Shown here piece after piece: positions 55,048-63,829 of a DNA stretch of 64,000 bases. The stretch is from the NCBI RefSeq assembly GCF_024171405.1, contig NZ_JALJZT010000002.1:1736001-1800000 (forward strand), written 5' to 3'. This DNA is from Qipengyuania citrea. Its GTDB lineage: Bacteria; Pseudomonadota; Alphaproteobacteria; Sphingomonadales; Sphingomonadaceae. The translations under genes and the position numbers were made by a program. The notes under the pieces are model-generated. The model had not been told where the DNA came from. It worked only from the letters and a program-made list of their open reading frames with translations, and ran no database searches. Positions within the stretch are counted from its first letter, which is position 1, and every line of letters starts with the position of its first letter.

Positions 55048-55455
55048 ATGGATAACGGACTGCCTCCGGGAGTGCTGAAGAAGCTGGCGATGGTCGGCCT
55101 TTTCCTGCTCGCCGTGCTGCTGCTGGTCGGCGGCGAAGACGACCCCGGGCTGATCGGCCAGCTTGGCGACGGCGCACCGGGCGATGCAGGCTATGGCGAA
55201 CCGCGCCAGACAGAGGTCGTTTCATCCAGCCCCGAGCCGCCACCACCGGCACGGCGGGGGCCGGACCCGTCGCTATCCGCATGGTACGCCGAGAGCGAGA
55301 CCTCCGGCCCCGCCGAACCGGCACCGTTCACTCCCGCCCCGCTCGATGACAGCTATCTGATCAACGACGCCGCACCGACCATCGACACGTCAACCTCGGT
55401 CCCGCCGTCAGGTGTGGTGATAGACCGGGAGCCCCCTCCCGAGATCGTCGAGTAA
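55048..55455 (+). CDS. Small membrane-anchored proline-rich hypothetical protein
   Basis: A 135-residue protein with one N-terminal helix (LAMVGLFLLAVLLLVGG) and a long Pro/Ala/Ser/Glu-rich tail that is probably disordered and periplasmic. No known domain. It follows mutS by 26 bases and may share its transcript. Confidence 0.65.
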   Translation: MDNGLPPGVLKKLAMVGLFLLAVLLLVGGEDDPGLIGQLGDGAPGDAGYGEPRQTEVVSSSPEPPPPARRGPDPSLSAWYAESETSGPAEPAPFTPAPLDDSYLINDAAPTIDTSTSVPPSGVVIDREPPPEIVE

Positions 55456-55492
55456 GCGCGGAACCGGCGCAGCGATCCGCGATTGATATCCT

Positions 55493-55903
55493 ATGGCGCA
55501 GGACGATCCCCCCGAAGATCCCGACAAGTCGACCGAATGGGCCGAATTGCGCACCGATCTTGCGGAAGACCGCAATATCATGGCGCTGGAGCGTACGTTC
55601 GCGGGGTGGATGCGCACCGCTTTCGCCGCGATCGGCATCGGTCTGGGGTTCAAGGCGGTGTTCGGCGCATTCGATCCGCCCTGGCTGGCCAAGGCGATTG
55701 CGACGGTATTCATCCTCGCGGGCGGATGGCTGGCGATTACCGCGCAGCGGCGCGCTTGTCATACGATGGAGAAGCTGAGCGCACACAAGTTCGAGGCCGT
55801 ATCGACCCCGAACTTCCGTGTGCTGGCCTATGCGATTGCCGCCGGCGCGCTGATCCTGACCGCGGGTCTGTGGATCCTCAATGACGGCAGCCTGACCTCT
55901 TAG
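55493..55903 (+). CDS. DUF202 (YidH-like) inner-membrane protein
   Basis: A 136-residue protein. The first 40 residues are charged; the DUF202 signature LALERTFAGWMRTAFAAIG-like stretch opens the first helix near 37. Two further helices follow (IATVFILAGGWLAITAQ and LAYAIAAGALILTAGLWIL). Function of the family is not settled. The stop overlaps that of the convergent gene. Confidence 0.85.
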   Translation: MAQDDPPEDPDKSTEWAELRTDLAEDRNIMALERTFAGWMRTAFAAIGIGLGFKAVFGAFDPPWLAKAIATVFILAGGWLAITAQRRACHTMEKLSAHKFEAVSTPNFRVLAYAIAAGALILTAGLWILNDGSLTS

Positions 55904-56238
55904 GTCCCGTCGCCGCGCAATCCGTCGGGCTTGGCGGACTTGCCGTATTTGTCGACATTGTCGTCATGGTTGGGTTCGCCCCGATAGGCCGACATGTCGA
56001 TCCTGCCCGAGCTTTCCATGTCGCGCATGTGGTCGATGGTGTCCTGCGTCGAATCGCCCATCAGGTCGCTCTTGTTGTCGCCCTTGATGCTCTCGGTCGG
56101 CGAGCCGGTCTCGCGGTTCTGCGCTTCCTCGGACACTTCCTGCGCCTGGTTGCGATGATCGTCCTGCTCGTCGTTATGCGTTTCGGGCGCGAGGTCGGCC
56201 TGGCGCTCCTCCTGGCTACTTACCTTCTTGTCGGTCAT
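55900..56238 (-). CDS. Hydrophilic, probably disordered hypothetical protein
   Basis: A 112-residue highly charged protein rich in Asp, Glu, Gln and Asn without hydrophobic segments (VSSQEERQADLAPETHNDEQ at the start). Similar small hydrophilic proteins are often stress-induced, but I recognise no family. The Met at 56238 is the first with a plausible ribosome site (AGGAGA). Confidence 0.6.
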   Translation of the reverse strand: MTDKKVSSQEERQADLAPETHNDEQDDHRNQAQEVSEEAQNRETGSPTESIKGDNKSDLMGDSTQDTIDHMRDMESSGRIDMSAYRGEPNHDDNVDKYGKSAKPDGLRGDGT

Positions 56239-56362
56239 GCGTAGTCTCCTTTGCCTGACCAACGGAGAGCACGGGCGCAGGGTTCCTGCGGAGTTTGGGT
56301 AGTGGGCGCCCGGTGATGTTGGCGGCACCAGCCCGCGGCCGTCCCGAATCTTTGTAGCGTGC

Positions 56363-56384
56363 GGTCAGGACATCCGTCCTGACC
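56363..56384. repeat. 9-base inverted repeat
   Basis: GGTCAGGAC-ATCC-GTCCTGACC. It sits just before the 31-base inverted repeat and could form a hairpin in either transcript. Confidence 0.6.
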
Positions 56385-56388
56385 TACG

Positions 56389-56465
56389 GCACCGGCCCAC
56401 ACCCCCTCCCGGCCACCCATAAAAAACCGTGCGGTGGGTGGCCGGGAGGGGGTGTGGGCCGGTGC
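56389..56465. repeat. Perfect 31-base inverted repeat
   Basis: Arm 1 is 56389-56419 (begins GCACCGGCCCACACC), arm 2 is 56435-56465, its exact complement, with a 15-base loop containing AAAAAA. It lies between genes on the same (minus) strand: the 3-hydroxybutyryl-CoA dehydrogenase gene ends 42 bases to the right. It may be a strong terminator or a REP-like palindrome. Confidence 0.9.
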
Positions 56466-56506
56466 AGCCGCAAGGGGAGCGCGAACGCGCTTCCTGCACC
56501 CACAAA

Positions 56507-57379
56507 CTACCTGGTCGGCACCGGCTCTTCGCCCGTGTAATCGTAGAACCCGCGGCCCGTCTTGCGGCCGAGCCAGCCGGCCTCGACATATTTCACGAGC
56601 AGCGGCGCGGGGCGGTACTTGGCATCGCGGGTGGTCTTGTAGAGCACCATGATGATGTCGAGACAGGTATCGAGCCCGACGAAATCGGCCAGTTGTAGCG
56701 GTCCCATCGGGTGGTTGAGGCCGAGGCGGCAACCCTTGTCGATATCCTCGATCCCGGCAGTCGACTGGCCCAGCACGAACACCGCTTCGTTGATCATCGG
56801 CAGCAGGATGCGGTTGACGACGAAGCCGGGCTCGTCCTGCGACAGGACCACTTCCTTGCCCAGGCTCTCGGCAAAGGCAGTGGTGCTGTCGGTGGTCGCC
56901 TGCGCGGTCGCAAGGCCGGGGATGACCTCGATCAGCTTCATCACCGGCACCGGATTGAAGAAATGCAGCCCGATAAACCGCGCCGGATCGGGCGCATAAT
57001 TCGCCATGCGCGTGATCGGGATCGAGCTGGTGTTCGAGGCCATGATGGCATCGGCGGCGAGGTACTGGCCCGCCTTCTCGAAGATCGCCTGCTTGATCGC
57101 TTCCTTCTCGGTCGCCGCCTCGATGATCAGGCTGGCGTCCTGCATCGGCGCGTAATCGGCGACCGGGGTGATGCGCTTCAGCGTCGCCTCGGCATCGGCG
57201 ATCTCGATCTTGCCCTTGCCGACCAGCTTGCCCAGCGCCTTGTCGATCCCGGCGTGTGCCTGCTCGGCGACCTCCAGGCTGACATCGGCCAGCAGCACAT
57301 CGATGCCGTTCGCGGCCACGGTCTGCGCTATTCCCGAGCCCATCTGGCCCGCACCGATGATGGCAACCGTATTGTTCAT
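56507..57379 (-). CDS. 3-hydroxybutyryl-CoA dehydrogenase
   Basis: NAD(P)-dependent oxidation/reduction of (S)-3-hydroxybutyryl-CoA in fatty-acid or polyhydroxybutyrate/butyrate metabolism. 290 residues. Nucleotide-binding start [15 protein letters not shown] (residues 5-19), then [10 protein letters not shown], the catalytic His in [32 protein letters not shown], and C-terminal GRGFYDY. Full length. Confidence 0.95.
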   Translation of the reverse strand: MNNTVAIIGAGQMGSGIAQTVAANGIDVLLADVSLEVAEQAHAGIDKALGKLVGKGKIEIADAEATLKRITPVADYAPMQDASLIIEAATEKEAIKQAIFEKAGQYLAADAIMASNTSSIPITRMANYAPDPARFIGLHFFNPVPVMKLIEVIPGLATAQATTDSTTAFAESLGKEVVLSQDEPGFVVNRILLPMINEAVFVLGQSTAGIEDIDKGCRLGLNHPMGPLQLADFVGLDTCLDIIMVLYKTTRDAKYRPAPLLVKYVEAGWLGRKTGRGFYDYTGEEPVPTR

Positions 57380-57446
57380 CGAAATTTCCTTCGCGTCTGC
57401 AGCAACGGCGCTGCACTAGCGAAGGCGCGGAGCGCTGGCTAGCGCC

Positions 57447-58025
57447 TCAGCGGTTGGCGCCAGGCACCCACTTCACGTCTGCCCGCCCATCGTCATTGGC
57501 GACCCGCGCCAGCACGAACAGATAGTCCGACAGGCGGTTGATATAGGCCAGCGCCTCGCTGTTGGTGGGCATCTGCGCCGCCATCGCCGTCATCGCGCGT
57601 TCGGCTCGCCGGACGGAGGCGCGGGCGATATGCAACCGCGCAGCCGCATCGCTCCCACCCGGAAGGACAAAGCTGGTCAGCGGTTCGAGCCGGGCATTGG
57701 CATCGTCGATCGCGCTTTCGAGCCATGCGACCTGCGCCGCGACGATCCGCAGCACCATTTCCGAGGGCGCGAAATCGTCGTCCTCGCCCGCAGGCGTCGC
57801 CAGATCCGCGCCAAGGTCGAACAGATCGTTCTGGATGCGATAGAGCGGTGCGGCGAATTCGCCATCGGCCAGCGCGACCGCGGCGAAGCCAAGCGCGCTG
57901 TTGGCTTCGTCGACCGCGCCGATCGCTTCCATCCGCGCGGCGTGCTTTGGCAGGCGCGAACCATCGACGAGGCCGGTGGTGCCGTCATCACCCGTGCGGG
58001 TATAGATCTTGTTGAGCTTGACCAT
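57447..58025 (-). CDS. ATP:cob(I)alamin adenosyltransferase (PduO type)
   Basis: Transfers adenosyl from ATP to cob(I)alamin, giving coenzyme B12. 192 residues. The N-terminal motif KIYTRTGDDGTTGLVDG and GAVDEANSALG, then VLPGGSDAAARLHIARASVRRAER and NRLSDYLFVLAR near the end, are typical. A B12-dependent enzyme such as methylmalonyl-CoA mutase would be the user. Confidence 0.94.
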   Translation of the reverse strand: MVKLNKIYTRTGDDGTTGLVDGSRLPKHAARMEAIGAVDEANSALGFAAVALADGEFAAPLYRIQNDLFDLGADLATPAGEDDDFAPSEMVLRIVAAQVAWLESAIDDANARLEPLTSFVLPGGSDAAARLHIARASVRRAERAMTAMAAQMPTNSEALAYINRLSDYLFVLARVANDDGRADVKWVPGANR

Positions 58026-58044
58026 GCTGCGGCGGCCGTCCGGC

Positions 58045-58275
58045 TCAGTTCGCGATGGCGAGGATCACGGCGACCACCACCACTGCCAGTGCCTGGTACT
58101 TGATGCGCGCGAACATCATCTTGTTCTGCATCAGCTGCATGTCGGTGGCATCGGTTTGCTCACCGCTCTCCAGATCGATCTTGGTGCTTTTCATGAAGGC
58201 GACGATCCCGCGGATGAGCGAGGCGACCACGAGAACCATCAGGATGACGAGGAGAATGATGAGGAATGTGTTCAT
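58045..58275 (-). CDS. HIG1-domain (twin-helix) inner-membrane protein
   Basis: A 76-residue protein with two helices (FLIILLVILMVLVVASLIRG and YQALAVVVVAVILAI) and the connecting QNKMMFARIKY that matches the HIG1/hypoxia-induced family. In mitochondria this family assists respiratory supercomplexes; the bacterial role is unclear. Confidence 0.82.
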   Translation of the reverse strand: MNTFLIILLVILMVLVVASLIRGIVAFMKSTKIDLESGEQTDATDMQLMQNKMMFARIKYQALAVVVVAVILAIAN

Positions 58276-58287
58276 AGCCCAACGGAC

Positions 58288-59118
58288 TTAGGCGCTCGCG
58301 AGCGAAATGCCAGCCGGAAAACTGTGCAAGCGCAGTTGCTCTGCAAGCAACAGCCCGTCCTCGCCCGCCTCCCGCCGATCGGCCAGCGAGGGCGACCCGC
58401 GCCGCTTGGCGAGCTTCTGCCCGCTCTCGTCCACCAGCAGGCGGTGATGGTGCCAGCGCGGCACCGGCAGGCCGAGCAGCGCCTGTAGCAGACGGTGGAT
58501 CGGCGTTGCGGCGAACAGGTCCATTCCGCGCGTTACCAGTGTCACCCCGTCGGCGGCATCGTCGAGCGTGGCGGCAAGGTGATAGCTCGCGGGCGCGTCC
58601 TTGCGCACGATCACGACATCGCCCGCCTCGCGCGGATCGGCCACCTGCGGGCCGGACAGCGCATCCTCCCATGTCAGCGCGCCGACGTCTGCCACGGCAC
58701 GCGCGACATCGAGCCGTAGCGCCGCGGGCCGGTCCGGATCGGGCGGGCGGATTTTGCAGGTCCCGGGGTAGACGAGGCCCTGCGAACCCATTTTCGCCCC
58801 CTGCGCCTCGATCTCGGCGCGGGTGCAGGTGCAGCGATAGAGGTAGCCGCGCGCGAGCAAATCCTGCGCGGCGGCGGCATAGGCCGCGAGCCGGGTCGAT
58901 TGCGCGGGCACTTCCTCCCATTCGAGCCCGAGCCACGCGAGATCGCGGCGAAACGCATCGGCCAGTTCGGGCCGCGACCGCGGGCCGTCGATATCCTCGA
59001 CCCGCAGCAGGAACCGCCCGCCGGCCTGTTTTGCCAAGTCATGCGCGACCACCGCCGAATAGGCATGGCCGAGATGCAGCGGGCCGTTGGGACTAGGGGC
59101 AAAGCGGGTGACGGTCAT
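58288..59118 (-). CDS. gluQ: Glutamyl-Q tRNA(Asp) synthetase
   Basis: Attaches glutamate to queuosine in tRNA(Asp). 276 residues, a truncated GluRS lacking the anticodon-binding domain. The ATP site has FAPSPNGPLHLGHA (residues 6-19), a zinc site YRCTCTRAEI, and the KLAKRRGSPSL loop that stands in for KMSKS. Full length for the family. Confidence 0.94.
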   Translation of the reverse strand: MTVTRFAPSPNGPLHLGHAYSAVVAHDLAKQAGGRFLLRVEDIDGPRSRPELADAFRRDLAWLGLEWEEVPAQSTRLAAYAAAAQDLLARGYLYRCTCTRAEIEAQGAKMGSQGLVYPGTCKIRPPDPDRPAALRLDVARAVADVGALTWEDALSGPQVADPREAGDVVIVRKDAPASYHLAATLDDAADGVTLVTRGMDLFAATPIHRLLQALLGLPVPRWHHHRLLVDESGQKLAKRRGSPSLADRREAGEDGLLLAEQLRLHSFPAGISLASA

Positions 59119-59174
59119 ACGGTTCTAGAAAGGGAGAGCGCGGAATAGCGCCGGTTGCGGACAAGTTTGTGGAT

Positions 59175-59193
59175 AGCCTGTCTGTAACAGGCT
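59175..59193 (+). promoter_or_regulatory. 7-base inverted repeat in the 5' region of the HNH gene
   Basis: AGCCTGT-CTGTA-ACAGGCT. It falls between gluQ and the preferred start of the HNH gene, where it could act on transcription or translation. Confidence 0.4.
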
Positions 59194-59246
59194 TGACGCT
59201 TTTCCTTGCAAGTGCATTTTCTACCGCATCGGGGAGGAACGCACAG

Positions 59247-59855
59247 GTGTTCAGGGCCGAACTGCTTGAACGGGCCGCAAGGTTCCGCAGTACCGACGAA
59301 GATCCGACGCGCAATTTGCAGTCGTGCCCTTCGCTCGTCCTCAATGCCGACTACACTCCGCTGTCCTATTACCCGCTCAGCCTGTGGCCGTGGCAGACCG
59401 CGATCAAGGCGATCTTCCTCGACCGGGTCGATGTGATCGAGACCTATGACCGCGAGGTCCATTCGCCTTCGCTCGACATGAAGATTCCCAGCGTGATCGC
59501 GCTCAAGCAATATGTGAAGCCGAGCGAGTTTCCCGCGTTCACGCGCTTCAACCTGTTCCTGCGCGACCGCTTCAGCTGCCAGTTCTGCGGCGCGATGCAA
59601 AATCTGACCTTCGACCACGTCGTCCCGCGCCGATTGGGCGGCAAGACGACATGGGAAAACATCGCCACCGCCTGCGCGCCGTGCAACATGAAGAAGGGTG
59701 GCCGCACGCCGAAGCAGGCGGGGATGCAGCTCTACAACGAGCCGATCCGCCCGACGCACTGGCAGCTGCAACAGCACGGCAAGCAGTTCCCGCCCAACTA
59801 CCTCCACGAAACCTGGCGCGACTGGCTCTATTGGGACATCGAACTGGAGGCGTAA
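59247..59855 (+). CDS. HNH endonuclease family protein
   Basis: A 202-residue HNH nuclease, a conserved chromosomal gene in Sphingomonads. The HNH/zinc region reads CQFCGAMQNLTFDHVVPR, then ENIATACAPCNMKKGG. The GTG at 59247 is chosen because GGAGGAAC lies upstream and the alignable family N-terminus (FRAELLERAARF) starts here; a GTG at 59169 would place the hairpin inside the gene. The 3' 96 bases are repeated at 60572-60667. Confidence 0.88.
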   Translation: MFRAELLERAARFRSTDEDPTRNLQSCPSLVLNADYTPLSYYPLSLWPWQTAIKAIFLDRVDVIETYDREVHSPSLDMKIPSVIALKQYVKPSEFPAFTRFNLFLRDRFSCQFCGAMQNLTFDHVVPRRLGGKTTWENIATACAPCNMKKGGRTPKQAGMQLYNEPIRPTHWQLQQHGKQFPPNYLHETWRDWLYWDIELEA

Positions 59856-59859
59856 GTGA

Positions 59860-60498
59860 ATGCGTGCAGGTCGAAACGCGATGGGCTTGAAGACCACGCT
59901 CGCGCTTGGCCGGATCGCGCGGGCCGGAGTTCTCTCGCTACTCTTTGCCGCGGTTCTAACACCCCCGACTGCAGCGCAGGACCACAGCGACCCAACCGAG
60001 ACCCAACCTGTCGCTCGGCCGAACAATCCCGAAATGACCGCAATTTTCGAAGCGGACCAGGCCGCCCGCAAGAAGCCCGATATCGATTGGGAGAAAGTCG
60101 CCATCGAAGATGCAGCGCGCAGGAAACGCGTCGGGGAACTACTCGATGCAGGCGCGCTGCAAAGCGGCGACGATTACTATCACGCGGCATTTGTCTTCCA
60201 GCATGGCGATGCCCCGTCGGATTATTTGAAGGCTCATGCGCTGGCGCTGCTCGCTGTATCCCGCGGCAAGAAATCGGCCACTTGGATCGCTGCAGCGACA
60301 CTCGATCGCTACCTCATGGCTATTGGGCAGCCGCAAATTTACGGAACGCAATTCACCAAACGGGACGATGGCTGGTCGCAAGAACCCTATCAGCGTGAAC
60401 TGCTAAGCGATGCCTTGCGGGAGGCGTCCAGCGTTCCACCGATCGCACAGCAGGAACGGCAGCGAAGCGCGCTTTCCGCACGAGATACGGGCGAATAA
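59860..60498 (+). CDS. Secreted hypothetical protein
   Basis: A 212-residue protein with a hydrophobic N-terminal signal (AGVLSLLFAAVLTPPTAAQ), then a helical, alanine-rich domain (HALALLAVSRGKKSATWIAA) with DDYYHAAFVFQHGDAPSDY, which resembles TPR/Sel1-like periplasmic proteins. No name can be given. It starts 4 bases after the HNH stop and lies between the HNH gene and its 3' duplicate. Confidence 0.7.
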   Translation: MRAGRNAMGLKTTLALGRIARAGVLSLLFAAVLTPPTAAQDHSDPTETQPVARPNNPEMTAIFEADQAARKKPDIDWEKVAIEDAARRKRVGELLDAGALQSGDDYYHAAFVFQHGDAPSDYLKAHALALLAVSRGKKSATWIAAATLDRYLMAIGQPQIYGTQFTKRDDGWSQEPYQRELLSDALREASSVPPIAQQERQRSALSARDTGE

Positions 60499-60571
60499 TC
60501 GCTAAGCCGATAGAGCCTCACGTTACCGCTGCCCGATCGCGAAATTCATCGCTGCAATTCGCCTGTCGCTC

Positions 60572-60667
60572 TGGCCGCTGCAGCAGCCCGGCAAGCAGTT
60601 CCCGCCCAACTATCTCCACGGAACCTGGCCCGACTGGCTTTATTGGGACATCGAACTGGAGGCGTAA
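60572..60667 (+). pseudogene. Duplicate 3' fragment of the HNH gene
   Basis: Thirty-two codons ending in the same stop, aligned without gaps with 59760-59855 (for example GKQFPPNYLH and DWLYWDIELEA). A few substitutions are seen (LHET to LHGT, WRDW to WPDW). No start codon belongs to it. Confidence 0.85.
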
Positions 60668-60705
60668 GATAGTCTATCTAGGTCAATCTTACGCCTTCTC
60701 GCGTT

Positions 60706-61080
60706 TCAGCTCAGGAATTTCTCTAGCGCCACAAGCGCAAGCAACCAAAAAAGGACTCGCAGGCTCTTCCGTTGCCAAACTGGTTTAGAGTCCTCGTATG
60801 CGTCGACGTCCGTAATTTTTATTCCGGGATCTTTGTAACGTCGACCACTCCAAGAATAAACCGAGCGAAACTTGGTCATCAAGTCCGCCCGCTTTGCTTC
60901 CGCCGATTGCGAACGCGCAGCAATTACATTTGCGTGGATGTGGCGACCCTGTTCGCGATCATAAGCTTCCTTGCCCTCCCCTTTCCGAAGGGCTGGGTCC
61001 GTTGGCCGCATTCCGCAATCGATACAGGGGTCGAAAAGGCTGTACATCGGCGCACCGCAATTGAGACAGACTTGAGTCAT
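60706..61080 (-). CDS. Zinc-ribbon hypothetical membrane-anchored protein
   Basis: A 124-residue protein. The N-terminus has two CxxC pairs (CLNCGAPMY and PCIDCGMRP), a probable zinc ribbon. A polar middle part follows, and a single C-terminal helix (LRVLFWLLALVALEKFL). Its function is unknown. It is convergent with the HNH duplicate. Confidence 0.65.
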   Translation of the reverse strand: MTQVCLNCGAPMYSLFDPCIDCGMRPTDPALRKGEGKEAYDREQGRHIHANVIAARSQSAEAKRADLMTKFRSVYSWSGRRYKDPGIKITDVDAYEDSKPVWQRKSLRVLFWLLALVALEKFLS

Positions 61081-61132
61081 GGGCTCCGCTTAGCTTCGGA
61101 TACTAAACAATGACTTACAAACGCGGCTCGGT

Positions 61133-62362
61133 TCAGGTCACCGCTGCCCGCTCGCGGAATTCTGCGCGCTGCCATTCGCCTGCCTCGATTACCTCGGCAA
61201 GGTGCCGCGCGGCTTCGGCGATATCCTCGAACCGCACATAGGCGGGGGCGAAGCCGAAGCGCAGGATATCGGGATCGCGGAAGTCGCCGATCACGCCGCG
61301 TGCGATCAGCGCCTGGCAGATCGCATAGGCTTCCGGATGGCGGAAAGAGAGCTGGCTGCCGCGCTGTGCGGGATCGGCGGGGCTGACGAGATCGAGATCG
61401 GCGCCGCGTTCAGACAGGCACTGGCGGAAGAATTCGGAGAGCGCCTGCGATTTGGCATAGAGCCGGTCGACGCCGATTTCGGCGATGAGGTCGACGCCTA
61501 CTTCAAGCGCTGCCAGCCCGAGGATCGGGGGCGTCCCGCACAGCAGCTTTTCGATCCCCGGCGCGGCCTCGTAATCGTCGCTGAACGCGAAGGGCGCTGT
61601 GTGCCCGAACCAGCCGGTCAGCGGCTGTTGTGCAGCGCTTAGGTGCCGTTCGGCCACGAAGGCATAGGCGGGCGCGCCGGGCCCTCCGTTGAGATATTTA
61701 TAACCGCAACCCACCGCGAAATCGGCCGCGCACGCGCCCAGATCGACGAGCAGCGCGCCGCCCGAATGCGACAGGTCCCACAGCACCAGCGCGCCCGCCT
61801 CATGCGCCGCACGGGTCAGTTCGGCCATGTCGAACAGTTCGCCGGTCTTGTAATGCGCATGGGTCAGCAGCAGCAGCGCGACATCGTCATCCAGCCCCTC
61901 GGCCAGCTGCTCGCGCGGGGCCAGCCGGCGCTCGGCAAGCCCTTGTTTTTCCAAGCCATCGATCATGTAGAGGTCGGTCGGGAAATTGCCCGGCTCGCTC
62001 AGCACGACCTTGCGCCCCGGGCGCATCCCGAGCGCGGCGGCAATCAGCTTGAACAGGTTCACGCTGGTGGAATCGCAGGCGATGACCTCCTGCGGCTGCG
62101 CGCCGATCAAGGGCGCGATTTTGCCGCCGATCCGAGCCGGCCAATCGACCCAGCCAGCCGTATTCCAGCTGCGGATAAGATCCTGTCCCCATTCCTCGCG
62201 CACCACCTGTTCCATCCGCTGCGGTGTCGCTTTCGGCAGGCAGCCCAGCGAGTTGCCATCGAGGTAGATCACGCCTTCGGGCACAAGGAACCGGTCGCGG
62301 AATTCGGCCAGCGGATCGCCTGCATCGAGGGTCCGCGCGCGCTCGAGCCCCGTCTCAGTCAT
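61133..62362 (-). CDS. kynU: Kynureninase
   Basis: Splits kynurenine (or 3-hydroxykynurenine) into (3-hydroxy)anthranilate and alanine; PLP enzyme. 409 residues. Family blocks: YLDGNSLGCLPKATPQRM near the N-terminus, DSTSVNLFKLIAAAL, LTHAHYKTGELFDM, DLSHSGGALLVDL and the PLP-lysine stretch GCGYKYLNGGPGAPAYAFV. The Met at 62362 overlaps the end of kynB by 8 bases (ATGACTGA). The last step of the tryptophan operon seen here. Confidence 0.95.
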   Translation of the reverse strand: MTETGLERARTLDAGDPLAEFRDRFLVPEGVIYLDGNSLGCLPKATPQRMEQVVREEWGQDLIRSWNTAGWVDWPARIGGKIAPLIGAQPQEVIACDSTSVNLFKLIAAALGMRPGRKVVLSEPGNFPTDLYMIDGLEKQGLAERRLAPREQLAEGLDDDVALLLLTHAHYKTGELFDMAELTRAAHEAGALVLWDLSHSGGALLVDLGACAADFAVGCGYKYLNGGPGAPAYAFVAERHLSAAQQPLTGWFGHTAPFAFSDDYEAAPGIEKLLCGTPPILGLAALEVGVDLIAEIGVDRLYAKSQALSEFFRQCLSERGADLDLVSPADPAQRGSQLSFRHPEAYAICQALIARGVIGDFRDPDILRFGFAPAYVRFEDIAEAARHLAEVIEAGEWQRAEFRERAAVT

Positions 62363-63005
62363 GGGGCAGCTCGCGCAGGATCGCGCGGGTAAGACCGGCA
62401 TCGCCGCCCGCGATCTTCAAGGGCAGCGCGATCAGTTCGTAGCGCCCCTCGGGCACGTCATCGAGCACCAGCCCTTCGAGGATGCGCATTTCATGCGCGA
62501 GCACCGCCTTATGCGCATCCATCGTCTTACTGTCCTGCGGATCGACGCTGGGCGCATCGGTGCCAACCAGCTTGACGCCCTGCAACGCCAGCCATTCAAT
62601 CGCTTCGGCATCGATGGCGGTAAAGCTGCTGTCCCAATCGTCGTGCGGGAAGCGTTCGAAGGTCCGGAACAGCACGCGGTCGGCGCTGTCGATATGCGGG
62701 AGATCGCCGACGGAGATTCTTCCGCCGCTCACGTCCGTGGCATCGACCACGAGGCATTCGCCGAGATAGGGATCGAGCGCAACGCTCGCGATATCGGGCG
62801 CGGCCGGCGAATAATGCAGCGGCGCATCGCCATGCGTCCCCGAATGCGTGCTCATCGTCATCCGCCCGACATTGACCGGCGAACCGTCCTCCATCTTCCA
62901 AGTCCGGTCGAAGGCGAAGGCGGTGTCGCCCGGCCACACGGGCAGGCCGGGGCGCAGCGTCTGCGAGATATCCCAGATGCGGCGAGTGGTCTTCCAGCTG
63001 CTCAT
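62355..63005 (-). CDS. kynB: Kynurenine formamidase (arylformamidase, KynB type)
   Basis: Hydrolyses N-formylkynurenine to kynurenine and formate; metal-dependent cyclase-like fold. 216 residues. The motif HSGTHGDAPLHY holds the metal ligands (HxGTHxDxPxH). Also LPVWPGDTAF and VGTDAPSVDP. The start overlaps the kynA stop as ATGA, and its end overlaps kynU, so the three genes are co-translated. Confidence 0.95.
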   Translation of the reverse strand: MSSWKTTRRIWDISQTLRPGLPVWPGDTAFAFDRTWKMEDGSPVNVGRMTMSTHSGTHGDAPLHYSPAAPDIASVALDPYLGECLVVDATDVSGGRISVGDLPHIDSADRVLFRTFERFPHDDWDSSFTAIDAEAIEWLALQGVKLVGTDAPSVDPQDSKTMDAHKAVLAHEMRILEGLVLDDVPEGRYELIALPLKIAGGDAGLTRAILRELPHD

Positions 63006-63793
63006 ATCGCGGTCCTCACGCTGAGCAGCTCGGGGAAGAAGGCGGCCTTGAGCACGCTGGCGAGGTAGGGGACGCCGGGGGTTCCGCCGGTGCCCTTCTT
63101 GAAGCCGATGATCCGCTCGACCGTCTTGAGATGACCGAAGCGCCAGCGCTGGAAATGGTATTCCAGATCGACCAGCTTTTCGGCCAGTTCGTAAAGGTCC
63201 CAATATTCCTTCGGGTCGCGGTAGATCTCCGCCCACGCCGCCTCGACCGCAGGTGTGTGCTCCCACGGACTGCCGTGATCGCGCGCGAGCACATCCTCGG
63301 GAATGGCGAAGCCGCGCCGCGCGAGCAGCGCGATCGCTTCGGCATAGATCGATTTGCGCGTCAGTTCGGCGCGCAAGGCATCGGCTACCTCGGGCGTGGC
63401 CTCGTGCATGGTGATCATGTCCGGATTGCGCCCGCCGAGGAGGAATTCCATCATCCGGTATTGTGCGCTCTGGAATCCGCTCGACCCGCCCAGATGCGGG
63501 CGGATGGTCGAATAATCATGCGGGGTCATCGTGCTGAGCACGTCCCAGCTCTGGATCAGCTGCCCTTGCGCGCGCGCCACGCGGGCAAGCATCTTGAACG
63601 AGGGCCGCAAATGGTCCTCGCGGATGCACTCGCGCGCTTCCGACAGTTCGTGCAGGCATAGCTTGAGCCACAGCTCGCTGGCCTGGTGGACGATGATGAA
63701 CAGCATCTCGTCATGCGCATCCGAAGCCGGGTGCTGCGCCGCGAGAATGCGGTCGAGATCGAGATAGCTGGAATAGGTGACGTCGGATGCCAT
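63002..63793 (-). CDS. kynA: Tryptophan 2,3-dioxygenase
   Basis: Haem enzyme opening the indole ring of tryptophan to N-formylkynurenine. 263 residues, as usual in bacteria. Recognisable: YSSYLDLDRILAAQHP at the N-terminus, the substrate-binding FIIVHQASELWLKLCLHEL, GGSSGFQSAQYRMMEFLLG, and the C-terminal GTGGTPGVPYL. The Met at 63793 is used since the family begins close to it. Confidence 0.96.
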   Translation of the reverse strand: MASDVTYSSYLDLDRILAAQHPASDAHDEMLFIIVHQASELWLKLCLHELSEARECIREDHLRPSFKMLARVARAQGQLIQSWDVLSTMTPHDYSTIRPHLGGSSGFQSAQYRMMEFLLGGRNPDMITMHEATPEVADALRAELTRKSIYAEAIALLARRGFAIPEDVLARDHGSPWEHTPAVEAAWAEIYRDPKEYWDLYELAEKLVDLEYHFQRWRFGHLKTVERIIGFKKGTGGTPGVPYLASVLKAAFFPELLSVRTAI

Positions 63794-63829
63794 GCGCGCT
63801 GCCCTAGCGCGCATCGGTCACCGATGAAA

